Shown piece after piece: positions 1-7,717 of a DNA stretch of 17,500 nucleotides; the stretch's first letter is position 1, and each line of letters begins with the position of its first letter. The notes under the pieces were generated by a model. The model had not been told where the DNA came from. It saw only the letters and a list, made by a program, of their open reading frames with translations, and searched no databases. The translations under genes were made by a program, and so were the position numbers. The DNA is from Conus ventricosus (lineage: Eukaryota > Mollusca > Gastropoda > Neogastropoda > Conidae), in NCBI GenBank assembly GCA_018398815.1, contig CM031616.1:31936844-31954343 (forward strand). The letters are read 5' to 3'.

Positions 1-79
1 AGAGACACTCAGATACACAGATATACAGACAAACAGACTGGGTTACCATGAGAGTACATGTTCACGCATGCATGCATGG

Positions 80-82
<3 letters not shown>

Positions 83-142
<60 letters not shown>

Positions 143-154
143 GTGTGTGCGTGC

Positions 155-230
<76 letters not shown>
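83..230. repeat. (TG)n / (TGCG)n microsatellite
   Basis: A long TG array passes into a run of GTGC tetranucleotides near 149-184 and back into TG. The valine-cysteine frames through it are products of the repeat and not a gene. The flanks at 1-82 and 231-431 hold nothing I recognise. Confidence 0.97.
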
Positions 231-231
<1 letters not shown>

Positions 232-427
232 CGTGTCCTTTCTTATCTTTGTGAGTGAAAGTACGCGCGCGTATGTGCGGTTGTTCTCAGACAGAGAAAG
301 AGAGAATGTAAATAAAGAAGAGAGATGAGAGAGAGTTGCACGTGCGCATTTGTGTGTTTATGTGTTTATCCGTCCGTGTGCGCTCGTGTTTGTAGGTGTT
401 TACGTGTGTGTGTGCGTGCGTGCCTGA

Positions 428-431
<4 letters not shown>

Positions 432-484
<53 letters not shown>

Positions 485-501
485 ATATGTGTGTGTGTGT
501 G

Positions 502-543
<42 letters not shown>

Positions 544-545
544 AG

Positions 546-588
<43 letters not shown>
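432..588. repeat. Compound (AT)n-(GT)n-(GA)n microsatellite
   Basis: Three dinucleotide arrays follow one another without spacer: AT to about 488, GT to about 542, then GA to about 587. Single-base interruptions (TATT, GTTG) break the AT and GT tracts. This AT-GT-GA order recurs in part elsewhere in the window. Confidence 0.97.
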
Positions 589-590
<2 letters not shown>

Positions 591-639
591 TTGCATTTGC
601 GTGTATGTGTTTGTATACGGGTGCACGCGGGTTCATCTG

Positions 640-640
640 T

Positions 641-701
<61 letters not shown>

Positions 702-785
702 GAAGAGAGAGAGAGAGAGAGAGAGAGAGAAGGAAGGGAGGGAGATAGACGGAAGATCTAGGACAGACAGACAGGGAGATAAGCA

Positions 786-844
<59 letters not shown>

Positions 845-919
845 GAGAGAGAGAGAGAGGGGAGACAGAAAGACTGGCAGGCAAGCAGGCAGACAGGCAG
901 GCAGACAGACACAGACAGG
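640..919. repeat. GA-rich / GACA-rich low-complexity tract
   Basis: Several (GA)n arrays are separated by GACAGA, GGAA and GGCAGACA units. The purine strand is plus throughout. Long Arg-Glu or Ser-Leu frames cross it but are repeat translations. The stretch 920-1193 shows no recognisable feature. Confidence 0.95.
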
Positions 920-1193
920 TTAAGAGGGAGGGAAGAAGGGAGGGAGCGATCAAGGCATGCTGTTTAGTGTCTAGCCACATGGCTGTAAAGATACAACAAC
1001 ACGCCTGTGAGCGTGTGCCAAAGTACGCGTTCATTCTTATACTTGAGTCTCTATATACTAACGATATTTTGATATGGCATGGAAATAACAAACAAGACAG
1101 ATACCTTTTGCTTCCATGGTGAGACAATTACACCAAACGAATGCTGTTTATGGCACCAGATTACTTAATTGTATGGTCGCTCGACTTCTCCAG

Positions 1194-1400
1194 TCAACAG
1201 AAGCGAATTGTAGAGGAAGTCCTGCGCCATTCATCACGTCCAGTGGACGTCAGTGAGGAAGAGGTGAGAAACCGCCTTCTGAAGATTGAGATTCTCGGTG
1301 CTATTGTCTCTGACGTTGTCGCTGTCAGAGTATTGAAAATAAGTCAGGAATCCTCAGGGCCTCTCTTTGCCTATCAGTTTTCAAAGACCTCTAAAGGAAG
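1194..1400 (+). CDS. Candidate internal exon, carboxylesterase-like (uncertain)
   Basis: The frame is open from 1141 to a stop at 1461. Within it, a pyrimidine-rich stretch ending in CTCCAG at 1188-1193 could be a splice acceptor, and GTATCAG at 1401 a donor. The exon between would be 207 nt, exactly 69 codons. The peptide runs from an SEEEVRNRL segment through VSDVVAVRVLKISQ to SSGPLFAYQFSKT. This resembles the stretch near the C terminus of type-B carboxylesterases and cholinesterases, where a helix after the 'D-x-x' segment leads into a Tyr-x-Phe strand. The family identity is from memory of that pattern and is weak, because no catalytic Ser, Glu or His lies in this short piece. No partner exon is visible. 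It could be an isolated gene fragment or a chance open frame. Confidence 0.35.
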
Positions 1401-1799
1401 GTATCAGTCCAAGTATCTGGAAGACCTCAAATACCCAAGAACTCTTCTCCCAAGGAGCTAAATAATTGCAGTCCCTTGGCATGCACGTCAGTCCCTTTCA
1501 AAGGTCTTGTGAGGATTGTGCTTCATCATATCAGGATGAAAACGGCTGATGAGCAAGGTCCCCTGCTAATTTCGTACTTGTAAAAAAACAGGCCACGGAG
1601 AACGCTGTGATCATCCTGCGCCATCACTTTTGCCAGCATCTAAACAGACTGGGGACATACATCAGAATGCTTTTATTCCTTTATTGGCTCTGGTAGTGCT
1701 TTCAACACCCACCCGAACTTAAGGTTGAGGAATGTCTGACCATGTCGGTCAATCCTGTGCTGCTTCGATGGATTTTTAGCTCCTCGATAGAAATACCAC

Positions 1800-2013
1800 A
1801 GCAGTGTCGAGTGGGGCAAATCGTTTTCCAGCACACCGACGATCAACACTGGAGTTTAACAGGGGTACGTGCTGTCACGGCACTTATACACTGCGTGTGA
1901 CCGGAGCGCTGAAGTCTCTACTCTTCTCATCAATTTTCGACATGAATTACAGTGTATACCCCCATTCTAAGGGGCTATGGCCTATATGAATAAAACATTT
2001 GAGTCTTGAGTCT
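1800..2013 (+). mobile_element. Possible LINE 3' terminus with heptamer tail
   Basis: The segment ends in AATAAAACATTTGAGTCTTG, and the TTGAGTC heptamer is present twice before the sequence changes abruptly into the LINE-A reading frame at about 2008. A polyadenylation-like AATAAA followed by a short tandem repeat is how many CR1/Rex1-type LINEs end. The upstream part (1462-1989) gives no protein I recognise, so the family is unknown. This could be an unrelated 3' end or plain unique DNA. Confidence 0.3.
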
Positions 2014-2157
2014 CATCAAATTGGAAGATGACACGTCCCGGACTGGCCTGACTGTACGGCGTGAAGCAGAGTTCCTCGAAGCTGTCTGAAATCTGGACGA
2101 CAAGTGTGACGCGAAATTCCTGGAGCTAAATGTACAAGCCAAAGGATCTAGTGATAG
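2008..2157 (+). pseudogene. LINE-A reverse transcriptase remnant, piece 1
   Basis: Read from about 2009 the plus strand gives SLIKLEDDTSRTG, then EFLEAV, a stop (TGA), and NLDDKCDAKFLELNVQ. This is the palm-to-thumb stretch of a non-LTR retrotransposon RT, after the catalytic FADD box, where D-x-C-x-x-x-x-L-x-L-N-V is typical. The piece ends at the PLE1 insertion point and the frame resumes at 6022 as VIDFRKN. At least one stop and one frameshift make it inactive. The clade looks Rex1/CR1-like, by impression only. Confidence 0.7.
2149..2157. repeat. Target-site duplication of PLE1, left copy
   Basis: TAGTGATAG lies directly beside the left end of PLE1 and is repeated exactly at 6013-6021, next to the resumed LINE-A frame. 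Removing the element and one copy rejoins the LINE-A coding sequence (KDLVID then FRKN, with minor indels). Confidence 0.8.
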
Positions 2158-2702
2158 CAAGGAAGAAACAAAAGTTGACTGCAGGATTCGTTGCAAAATG
2201 AAAAAATGATAAAGTTTATAAAAACCTTTTGGTGGTAGTCAAATCCTTTTGTGAGAAAACTGACGTTTCAAGCCATAGGCCCGTTGTCAAAGTGAAAAGA
2301 AGAGGACAGTGTAGACAGGAAAGCCTGTGTCAGAATTTGGTGAGAACATTTCATTTAATGATTAAGTTGGACCAGAATAAAGTCACTGATCACTGTTCAG
2401 GTGTATTGAGCTCACACAGACACACACCGCAGTTCACACAAAGACACCAACACACACACGCCACGCCCCCCCCCCTTTTTTTTTTTACCCACCACAACCA
2501 CCACAAAACCACATACACACACACCACCACCACCACCCTGCACCACACACACACACACAAAAGGAGGGGAATAAATGGAAATATTCACTATTTAGCCAAC
2601 TGAAAGAAAAAGAAAAAGGGGCTAAAGAGGGACAGGACAGAGAGATTAAGGCAGAAGGGCCCTGGCTCAGCTAGACGTCAGTGACTCTGATGTTCATCCC
2701 AG
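2158..2702 (-). repeat. PLE1 pseudo-LTR, 3' copy
   Basis: This copy aligns end to end with 5457-6001. It includes the last nine codons and stop of the endonuclease ORF, a purine-rich tract, a CA/CCA/poly-C simple repeat (about 2430-2560), a hammerhead-like core (2262-2290), and the terminal CAAGGAAGAAAC motif. A plus-strand open frame at 2229-2603 is non-coding here. Confidence 0.9.
2262..2290 (-). ncRNA. Degenerate hammerhead-ribozyme-like core, pLTR copy 1
   Basis: On the minus strand a TTGACAA box is followed by the stem CGGGCC-TAT-GGCTTG and then GAAACGTC. Hammerhead cores need CUGANGA, a stem II, GAAA and an NUH cleavage triplet. PLEs are known to carry type I hammerheads with a very short helix III. 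Here the GAAAC and GTC parts fit, but the first C is T and the catalytic G8 position is A. I therefore see a relic, probably inactive. Confidence 0.4.
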
Positions 2703-3640
2703 CTGGCTGTGTGGTGCCCAAGCGGCTGATGACAAGGTTCTCCATGTGCTTTCTGTACACACGGTCTCTGGGGTTCTGCCACACTGCTGCTATCTTCGCA
2801 TGACTGTAGCTGTGATATGGACCAACAAAATGTTGGCCGACTGGGTTGTTGTAGCCCAGCTTCATCGACCTCAGGTGCTCTGAAAAGCGGTCGGCCAATG
2901 AGCGGTAGGTCTCCCCAATATACAGCTTGGAGCAGAGGGTGCAGGTCAAGACGTACACTAAGTCCCTAGACTGGCAGTTTAAACTGGACCTCACAGTGAA
3001 TGTGCCAGTGGGTCCCACGACTGTAGCTGAAGTGTCTATGAATGGGCACGTCTTGCATTTTTTGTCCCCACAAGGTCTGCACCCTGGTGAGGTTGACTGG
3101 GTGGCCTGCGGTCTAAGCTTGGACCTCACAAGCATGTCACGCAGGTTCTTGTCCCTCTGAAAAGCAATCAGAGGTGGCTTGGAAAAGATTTGTTTGAGGT
3201 CTGGGTCTTGTTGGAGGAGACTAAAGTTTTCACGTAGGATTCTGCAGACTGGTAGGTTGTGAGGATGGTATGGGATGACTACCACAACGCGATCCTCATC
3301 CTCTCCCGTTGCTTTTGGTCTCAGGGCTTCTGTGCGGCTGGTAGAGCATGCACGCTCAAGTGCTATCTGCACAATATCCTCTGGGTACTGGCGGGCTATG
3401 AAGAAGGTGGACATCCTCTGAGCCTCATTCTCAAAGTCCTGCTCTCTACTGCAAATGCGCCTGAGCCTTTGGAACTGAGAATGTGGTATACTGTTCCTGG
3501 TGGAGGATGGGTGGCTGGAGTTGTACAGGAGATATGCATGTGAGTCAGTGGGCTTGTAGAAGACGGTGGTGGAGAGTTTGGAACAGTCTGGGTGGACAGA
3601 GATGGAAAGGTCCAGGAAGGAGATAGATTTGGATGATATT
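2671..3640 (-). CDS. PLE1 ORF segment 3: RT thumb, Cys cluster and GIY-YIG endonuclease
   Basis: The in-sense frame begins at about 3640 with EISSKSISFLDLSISVH (RT thumb). The annotated Met at 3414 is internal. Counted from that Met, a CRPCGDKKCKTC cluster (CX2CX4CX2C, residues 112-123) precedes the nuclease. The nuclease has YVLTC (154-158) as the 'GIY' strand, YIGET (165-169), the catalytic Arg in DRFSEH (Arg176), and the metal-ligand Glu in RKHMENL (Glu225), followed by the LGTTQPAGMN terminus common to PLE endonucleases. In this family the nuclease nicks DNA to prime reverse transcription. All expected nuclease residues are present. The last codons are duplicated in the upstream pLTR. Confidence 0.9.
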
Positions 3641-4700
3641 TCGATGATAGGGCAGGGTGGAAGTTAGACATGTGTTGGATGAAGTTTAACAAGTCTTCCA
3701 TTGGTCCCACCGACACACCAAGGCAGTCGTCAATATACCGTTTGAACAGTGCTGGTTGTGTTCCTGTGTAACGGCTGAGAGCTTGCTCCTCCACGAAGCC
3801 TACAAACAAGCATGCAAAGCTGGGCCCCATCTTTGTGCCCATGGTGACCCCTCTTGTCTGTAGGTAGTGGCAGTCCTCGAAGGCAAACGAGTTCAGGGAG
3901 AGAACCAGTTCTGCTAGGCGGAGGATGGTAGGGATGTGAAGGTGTTTGAGGTCACTCTTCTCCAAGTAGTGTTTCAGCGCCTGCAATCCGTCACTATGGG
4001 GGATACTGGTGTAAAGTGACACAATATCCATTGTGAAGATGTGTCTCTCCCTGCTGTCATCTGGGAAAGAGAAACCCTCTAACAGTCTCAGAGTGTCGTT
4101 GGTGTCTTTTATGTACGTGGGTAGAGCGGCCACTAGGGGTTGGAGAATCTTGTCCAGGACATCAGAAATGATGACTGTGGGGCAAGCGCATGCAGAAACA
4201 ATGGGACGTCCAGGAGTGTCAATTTTGTGACTCTTGGGCAACAGGTAGAAATTTGGTTCTTTAGGTTCACTGTTGATGGCATTAAAAGCTTCTGTTGGAA
4301 GATGTCCTTGGTCTATGGCCGATTTTATTGTTTTTCGGATCAGTGTGTTGTCAGACTTGACTGTAGATTTCGTAATCTCTCTGTAGGAGTCCCTGTCACC
4401 CAATTGTCTCCTCGCCTCCTCCACATAGAGATCTCTTCGCCATACTGTTATGGCCCCTCCCTTGTCAGCTGGTTTGATGACAACATCTGTCCTCTTCTTC
4501 AGATCTTTCAATGCTTCAAGTTCTGCAGTTGAGAGGTTGGAGTGTCTGAGTGGCCTGGGTTGCAGCTGGGCAATCTGTTTTTTGCAGGTGGCTATGTAGA
4601 AGTCCAGAGCTGGAAATTCCCCCGGACTTTGTGTCCAGGTGCTTGGCTGTCGAGGAAACAGTTTTGCCAAGTCGTCGTGAGAGAGTGGCAGGTGCTGGAG
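3641..4700 (-). CDS. PLE1 ORF segment 2: reverse transcriptase domain
   Basis: Counting from the Met at 4670, the RT blocks appear in order: VVIKPADKGGA (residues 63-73), FYLLPKSHK (141-149), GRPIVSA (154-160), motif A FTMDIVSLYTSIP with its catalytic Asp (212-224), motif B QTRGVTMGTKMGP (271-283), and motif C RYIDDCLGV, the YIDD box (311-319). Both catalytic aspartate sites are intact. The KPADKGG and QTRGVTMG forms are hallmarks of PLE reverse transcriptases, which are related to telomerase RT. The frame stays open to 3396, but after FHPAL the in-sense protein shifts into the downstream frame. The upstream frame LAKLFPRQ overlaps the preceding segment. Confidence 0.9.
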
Positions 4701-4754
4701 AGGATGTGCTTGAAAAATGGGCAGCTGGACGGAGTCTGCGGAAAAACCGTTGGC

Positions 4755-5470
4755 ACAGAAACAACATGCATTCGGTTCGCTGTCGGTTGCAGGGGAACAA
4801 ACTTCAAGCCTCTCGACAGGACGTGGCGTTGGTCATCAGGTAGGTTTAAGTCTGGTGGTATAGTCACAACCAGGTTGGGGTCAGAGTTGGAGTCATGGGT
4901 GCCGGTTGGATGAGTGGTAGGCATTGATGTAGTCTTGGGCTGTGAGCGTTCCATTTTCTGTTGTTTAGTTTTGTTCATAGCTGTGTGTAGTCCTCTGTTG
5001 GCTTCCTGAACAGTGCCAATAATGTATCTTGATGTTTGGTAATCCATGAGGTTTCGGAGCTGTGATCTCATGTGGCTTATCTGGTGAGACGCCCTGTTGA
5101 CACACTGTGTGTAGGATCGGATAGTTTCTGACATTAGCTTCATAGAAGCGTGGTGGGTGAACCTGTGAGCTGCGGCAGATCGCCTATGGTCATCACTGGG
5201 GATAGGGCTTTTAAACTTGAATCCCTTGGGAACAAATCCAATTCGTTTGCAGGTGCGTAGAAAGACAATGTGGTTGGTAAACCGTGTCTTGGTGAGTGTA
5301 CTCTTGAGGTATGCCACACCGGCACATTGGGGAATTGCTGGAAGAGTCCTTAGTTTGGCCAAAGCAGTGCCAAAGAAGACTGAAGAGGAAGAAGGCATGA
5401 TAAAAGAGTTGGTAGAAGGTAAGGGTTGGGTCGCAGTCCAAGGTAGCAGGTGAAAACAAGGAAGAAACAA
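4755..5470 (-). CDS. PLE1 ORF segment 1: N-terminal region
   Basis: This is the first frame of the PLE1 polyprotein. It contains AYLKSTLTKTRFTNHIVFL, then RIGFVPKGF, and a basic, Ser/Thr-rich linker before LSRGLKFVPLQPTANR. The last motif is the characteristic entry into the PLE RT domain (L-S-x-x-L-x-F-x-P). Beyond about 4755 this frame stays open to 4592, but the sense there moves to another frame, where QRFFRRLR follows. I see no signal peptide or membrane segment. Confidence 0.75.
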
Positions 5471-6001
5471 AAGTTGACTGAAGGATTCGTTGCAAATGAA
5501 AAAAAATAATAAAGTTTATAAAAACCTTTTGGTGGTAGTCAAATCCATTTGTGAGAAAACTGACGTTTCAAGCCATAGGCCCGTTGTCAAAGTGAAAAGA
5601 AGAGGACAGTGTAGACAGGAAAGCCCATGTGAGAATTGGGTGAGAACATTTCATTTAATGATTACGTTGGACCAGAATAAAGTCACTGATCACTGTTTAG
5701 GTGTATTGAGCTCACACAGACACACACCACAGTTCACACAAAGACACCAACACACACACCCCCCCCCCCCCCCCCCATCCTTTTTTTAACCCACAACCCC
5801 CACAAAACCACACACACACACACACCACCACCACCCTGCACCACACACACACACACACAAAAGGAGGGGAATAAATGGAAATATTCACTATTTAGCCTAC
5901 TGAAAGAAAAGGAAAAAGGGCTAAAGAGGGACAGGACAGAGAGATTAAGGCAGAAGGGCCCTGGCTCAGCTAGACGTCAGTGCCTCTGATGTTCATCCCA
6001 G
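5457..6001 (-). repeat. PLE1 pseudo-LTR, 5' copy
   Basis: This is the near-identical partner of 2158-2702, placed upstream of the full PLE1 copy in the element's own sense. It begins inside the terminal MNIR codons, so it is the 3' end of a truncated tandem unit. Its simple-repeat core differs in length and composition from the other copy, with a longer poly-C run near 5760-5776. In PLEs this copy is expected to hold the promoter, though I see no diagnostic promoter motif. Confidence 0.9.
5562..5590 (-). ncRNA. Degenerate hammerhead-like core, pLTR copy 2
   Basis: It is identical in sequence to the core in the other pseudo-LTR, with the same non-consensus bases. The pair lies 3,300 bp apart, so a full PLE1 transcript would carry one core at each end, the layout reported for ribozyme-bearing PLEs. 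Confidence 0.4.
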
Positions 6002-6012
6002 TGATGTAGTGA

Positions 6013-6021
6013 TAGTGATAG
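6013..6021. repeat. Target-site duplication of PLE1, right copy
   Basis: This is an exact TAGTGATAG match to 2149-2157, immediately before ATTCCGG where the LINE-A frame resumes. A second overlapping match begins at 6007, so the right end of the element is uncertain by a few bases. Confidence 0.75.
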
Positions 6022-6257
6022 ATTCCGGAAAATCAACAATGTCATCCAATCCATAATCATGCATGGTCAGCTTGTGGACATTGTGGATTCTTGTAAGTAC
6101 CTGGGCGCCATCGTCGAGGACAGACGCTGCTTTACTGCCACAATAAACGCCTGCAATACAAAGGCTGCCCGACGGGAATACTTCCTACCTAAAATGAGAG
6201 TCTTCCGGTTCAATCCGAACATTCTGTCATTAAAAAGAAAATTACTGTACCGCCACA
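6022..6257 (+). pseudogene. LINE-A reverse transcriptase remnant, piece 2
   Basis: The plus strand reads HGQLVDIVDSCKYLGAIVED (ending near 6120), then ATINACNTKAARREYFLPK and FRFNPNILSLKRKLLYR. The YKYLG-like box and the helix that follows mark the RT thumb region of CR1/Rex1-type LINEs. The start of the piece needs small indels to stay in frame (VIDFRKNQQCHPIHNHG). It is the direct continuation of the piece ending at 2157, separated by PLE1. It is broken again at 6257 by the 163-bp insert. Confidence 0.75.
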
Positions 6258-6420
6258 CGAAAGAAACAAACAAAGTACACGACAAACACGACGCGTTTCA
6301 ACCTCTTTGGTCTTCTTCAGGCATGACAAACAACATTTAAGACAATGAGAACGAAGAATGAAAAATCATTTATGTCCTCAAATTGGGCGCAAAATAGATG
6401 TGGCATTTTTTTCTAACAAG
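6258..6420 (-). mobile_element. 163-bp insert in LINE-A, PLE 3'-region-like, with hammerhead-like core
   Basis: This block interrupts the LINE-A frame between LLYR and HSVMLYTQ. GCCACA lies at both edges (6252-6257 and 6421-6426), as expected for a target-site duplication. On the minus strand it contains CTGAAGA, a short stem, then GAAACGCGTC. This fits the untranslated end of a PLE, or a small ribozyme-bearing non-autonomous element. It has no coding capacity. It may be related to PLE2 (6637-7430), which lies in the same orientation. Confidence 0.5.
6290..6320 (-). ncRNA. Hammerhead-like core inside the 163-bp insert
   Basis: In minus-strand sense CTGAAGA matches CUGANGA exactly, and GAAA is followed by CGCGTC. 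The AC and GT around a two-base loop would form a two-pair helix III before a GTC cleavage triplet. Stem II (GACC with GGTT) pairs only if one adenine is bulged. Helix I pairing is weak. The core matches better than those in PLE1, but activity is unproven. Confidence 0.4.
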
Positions 6421-6636
6421 GCCACAGTCCATAGTGTTATGCTCTACACTCAGATCTACAACCTCAGCAACCACAAGAAAGCCGATACTGACAGACTGGA
6501 GAATATCACCGGGACAGCTTCACGACTGTTGAAAGAGGGCCTCACCAAACCACTCACTCTATCTACTATCTCGCAGCCAGCAAGAAGCTGGCTGCCATAA
6601 TAGCAGACATCTCCCATTCACTCCACGCCGTTTATT
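6421..6636 (+). pseudogene. LINE-A reverse transcriptase remnant, piece 3 (C-terminal)
   Basis: The frame resumes as HSVMLYTQIYNLSNHKKADT, then RLENITGTASRLL. A frameshift near 6570 leads to AASKKLAAIIADISHSLHAV. The last motif (I-x-x-D-x-S-H-x-L) is the usual C-terminal signature of Rex1/CR1-type LINE proteins, normally followed by YELLPSGRR. That box is missing because the sequence switches to PLE2 at about 6637. Confidence 0.75.
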
Positions 6637-7426
6637 AAATGACTGTTTGTGGTTTGCATATCTGGTTTTGAAGTGGTTTTCAGTGATCCCTATGTATGTT
6701 TCTTTTTCATTTTCTGATGTCACAGTAGCCTGGTATACAATGTTGTTGTGAAGACATTTATTGTTTAGTGGGCACTGCTCCTTTCTGGTGCAATTGCAAG
6801 ATTTCCTTTCTTCACCCTACTTTGCTGTATTGATTTTCATTTTGTTGGATGCGTCAATTAGGTTTTTGAGGTTGGGCATACATGAGTACGATAGTTTGAC
6901 AGTGTTTTTGTTAAATATTTTGGACAGTTTGTGTTCTTTTGGAAATGAAGTTGTTAGGATTTTGAAGAATTCTTTCCCTATGTTTGTTTTGAGTTTCCCG
7001 TCGTATGGGGGTTTATACCACATGATTTTTCTTTTCCTATTTTTCTTGCTTTTATTTGTGTTGTTGTCTGGGTCGTATTGTAATTTGTAATTGTATCCAC
7101 TTGTTTGTAGTGCCTCCTGGTATTCTACTGCTGCATTATTGAACACTCTCTCACTGCATGACAGGTTTGATAGTCTCTTGTTTATGCCATGGGGTATGGT
7201 CTTTAATATAGATGGTGGATGGTTACTTTTGGTATGTACATAAAGAGGTGTATCGTTGGGTTTCTTGTATTGTTTATATATGTGATTGTTGAGATCCAGT
7301 GTTATGTCTAAGTAGTTCACTACCTTTTTGTTTGCTTCAATGGTAATCTTTCAGTTGTGGTTTTGGAAGATTTTGCATAGTTCTTTCTTCTTGTTTTCGA
7401 TGGTTCTTGGATTGTTGGTTAGTGCA

Positions 7427-7430
<4 letters not shown>
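6637..7430 (-). pseudogene. PLE2: 3' half of a second Penelope-like element (RT thumb + GIY-YIG)
   Basis: The minus strand reads GALTNNPRTIENKKKELCKI, a TGA stop, then KITIEANKKVVNYLDITLDL, PNDTPLYVHTKSNHPPS, KNRKRKIMWYKPPYDGKLKT and LSYSCMPNL. After a TAG stop at 6817-6819 the same frame continues with CNCTRKEQCPLNNKC (CX1CX5CX5C), IVYQATV (GIY strand), TYIGIT (YIG strand) and FKTRYANHKQSF with the conserved Arg. This is the thumb and C-terminal endonuclease of a PLE from a different lineage than PLE1. It has two nonsense codons and no frameshift that I can see. It is cut off at one end by the LINE-A junction and at the other by an AT array, so the RT catalytic core is absent. Confidence 0.8.
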
Positions 7431-7503
<73 letters not shown>

Positions 7504-7507
7504 ATAT
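7431..7507. repeat. (AT)n microsatellite
   Basis: A nearly pure AT array has two TATTATA interruptions. It marks the boundary of the PLE2 fragment. Nothing recognisable lies at 7508-7667. Confidence 0.97.
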
Positions 7508-7664
7508 CCTGCTCACAAAAGTTAACAATCAGTGGCAGGTTTGGGGCTTGGAAAGCAAGGTGAAGACTATAGTAAAACAGAAAAGCGTGTGAAGTGAAAC
7601 AGATCCTGTAAAGAGTGACCTTAAGTTAAACTTGAATGGCCCTTGTTTTGCTTGCACGGCCTGT

Positions 7665-7667
<3 letters not shown>

Positions 7668-7717
<50 letters not shown>

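Larger units (their letters stand above)
2671..5470 (-). pseudogene. PLE1 RT / GIY-YIG endonuclease ORF, broken by three frameshifts
   Basis: Together the frames give a single PLE polyprotein: an N-terminal region, reverse transcriptase, linker, Cys cluster and GIY-YIG nuclease. In life such a protein copies its own RNA at a nicked chromosomal site. The frame changes at about 4755-4770, again at about 4680-4710, and at about 3641-3650, while every segment between is free of stops. The first ATG (5470) lies within the pLTR boundary. The ATG at 5398 (MPSSSSVFFG) begins the conserved-looking part and is my preferred start. The indels could be real mutations or sequence errors, and none is in a long homopolymer. 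Confidence 0.85.
2158..6012 (-). mobile_element. PLE1: Penelope-like retroelement with pseudo-LTR duplication
   Basis: On the minus strand the order is a 5'-truncated copy (6001-5457), then a full copy with one RT plus GIY-YIG coding region (about 5398-2671) and a 3' region (2670-2158). The truncated copy starts inside the last codons of the ORF and matches the 3' part of the full copy over about 545 bp. This partial tandem arrangement is the pseudo-LTR structure known for Penelope-like elements. The element is inserted in LINE-A and flanked by the 9-bp TAGTGATAG duplication. The two pLTR copies differ by roughly ten substitutions outside their simple repeats, so the insertion is not brand new but is far younger than its LINE host. 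Three frameshifts disable the ORF. Confidence 0.9.

Noticed and set aside
48..1122. Long open frames of Val-Cys, Arg-Glu, Ser-Leu and Tyr-Ile dipeptides
   Set aside because: They are direct translations of GT, GA, CT and AT arrays with no other sequence content. Similar frames near 8150-8490, 9420-9860, 14470-15060, 15300-15850, 16263-16540 and 17206-17494 were dropped for the same reason.
2229..2603. Plus-strand open frame inside the pseudo-LTR, with a similar one at 5490-5789
   Set aside because: Both copies lie antisense to PLE1 in its untranslated repeat, end in CA-rich low complexity, and differ in length after the simple repeat. There is no sign of selection on a protein.
2927..4913. 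Plus-strand open frames opposite the PLE1 ORF
   Set aside because: They are antisense shadows of the RT and endonuclease coding sequence.
6761..7090. Hydrophobic plus-strand frame resembling a membrane protein
   Set aside because: It is the antisense of the Lys/Asn-rich PLE2 coding sequence, which makes the complement Phe/Leu-rich.
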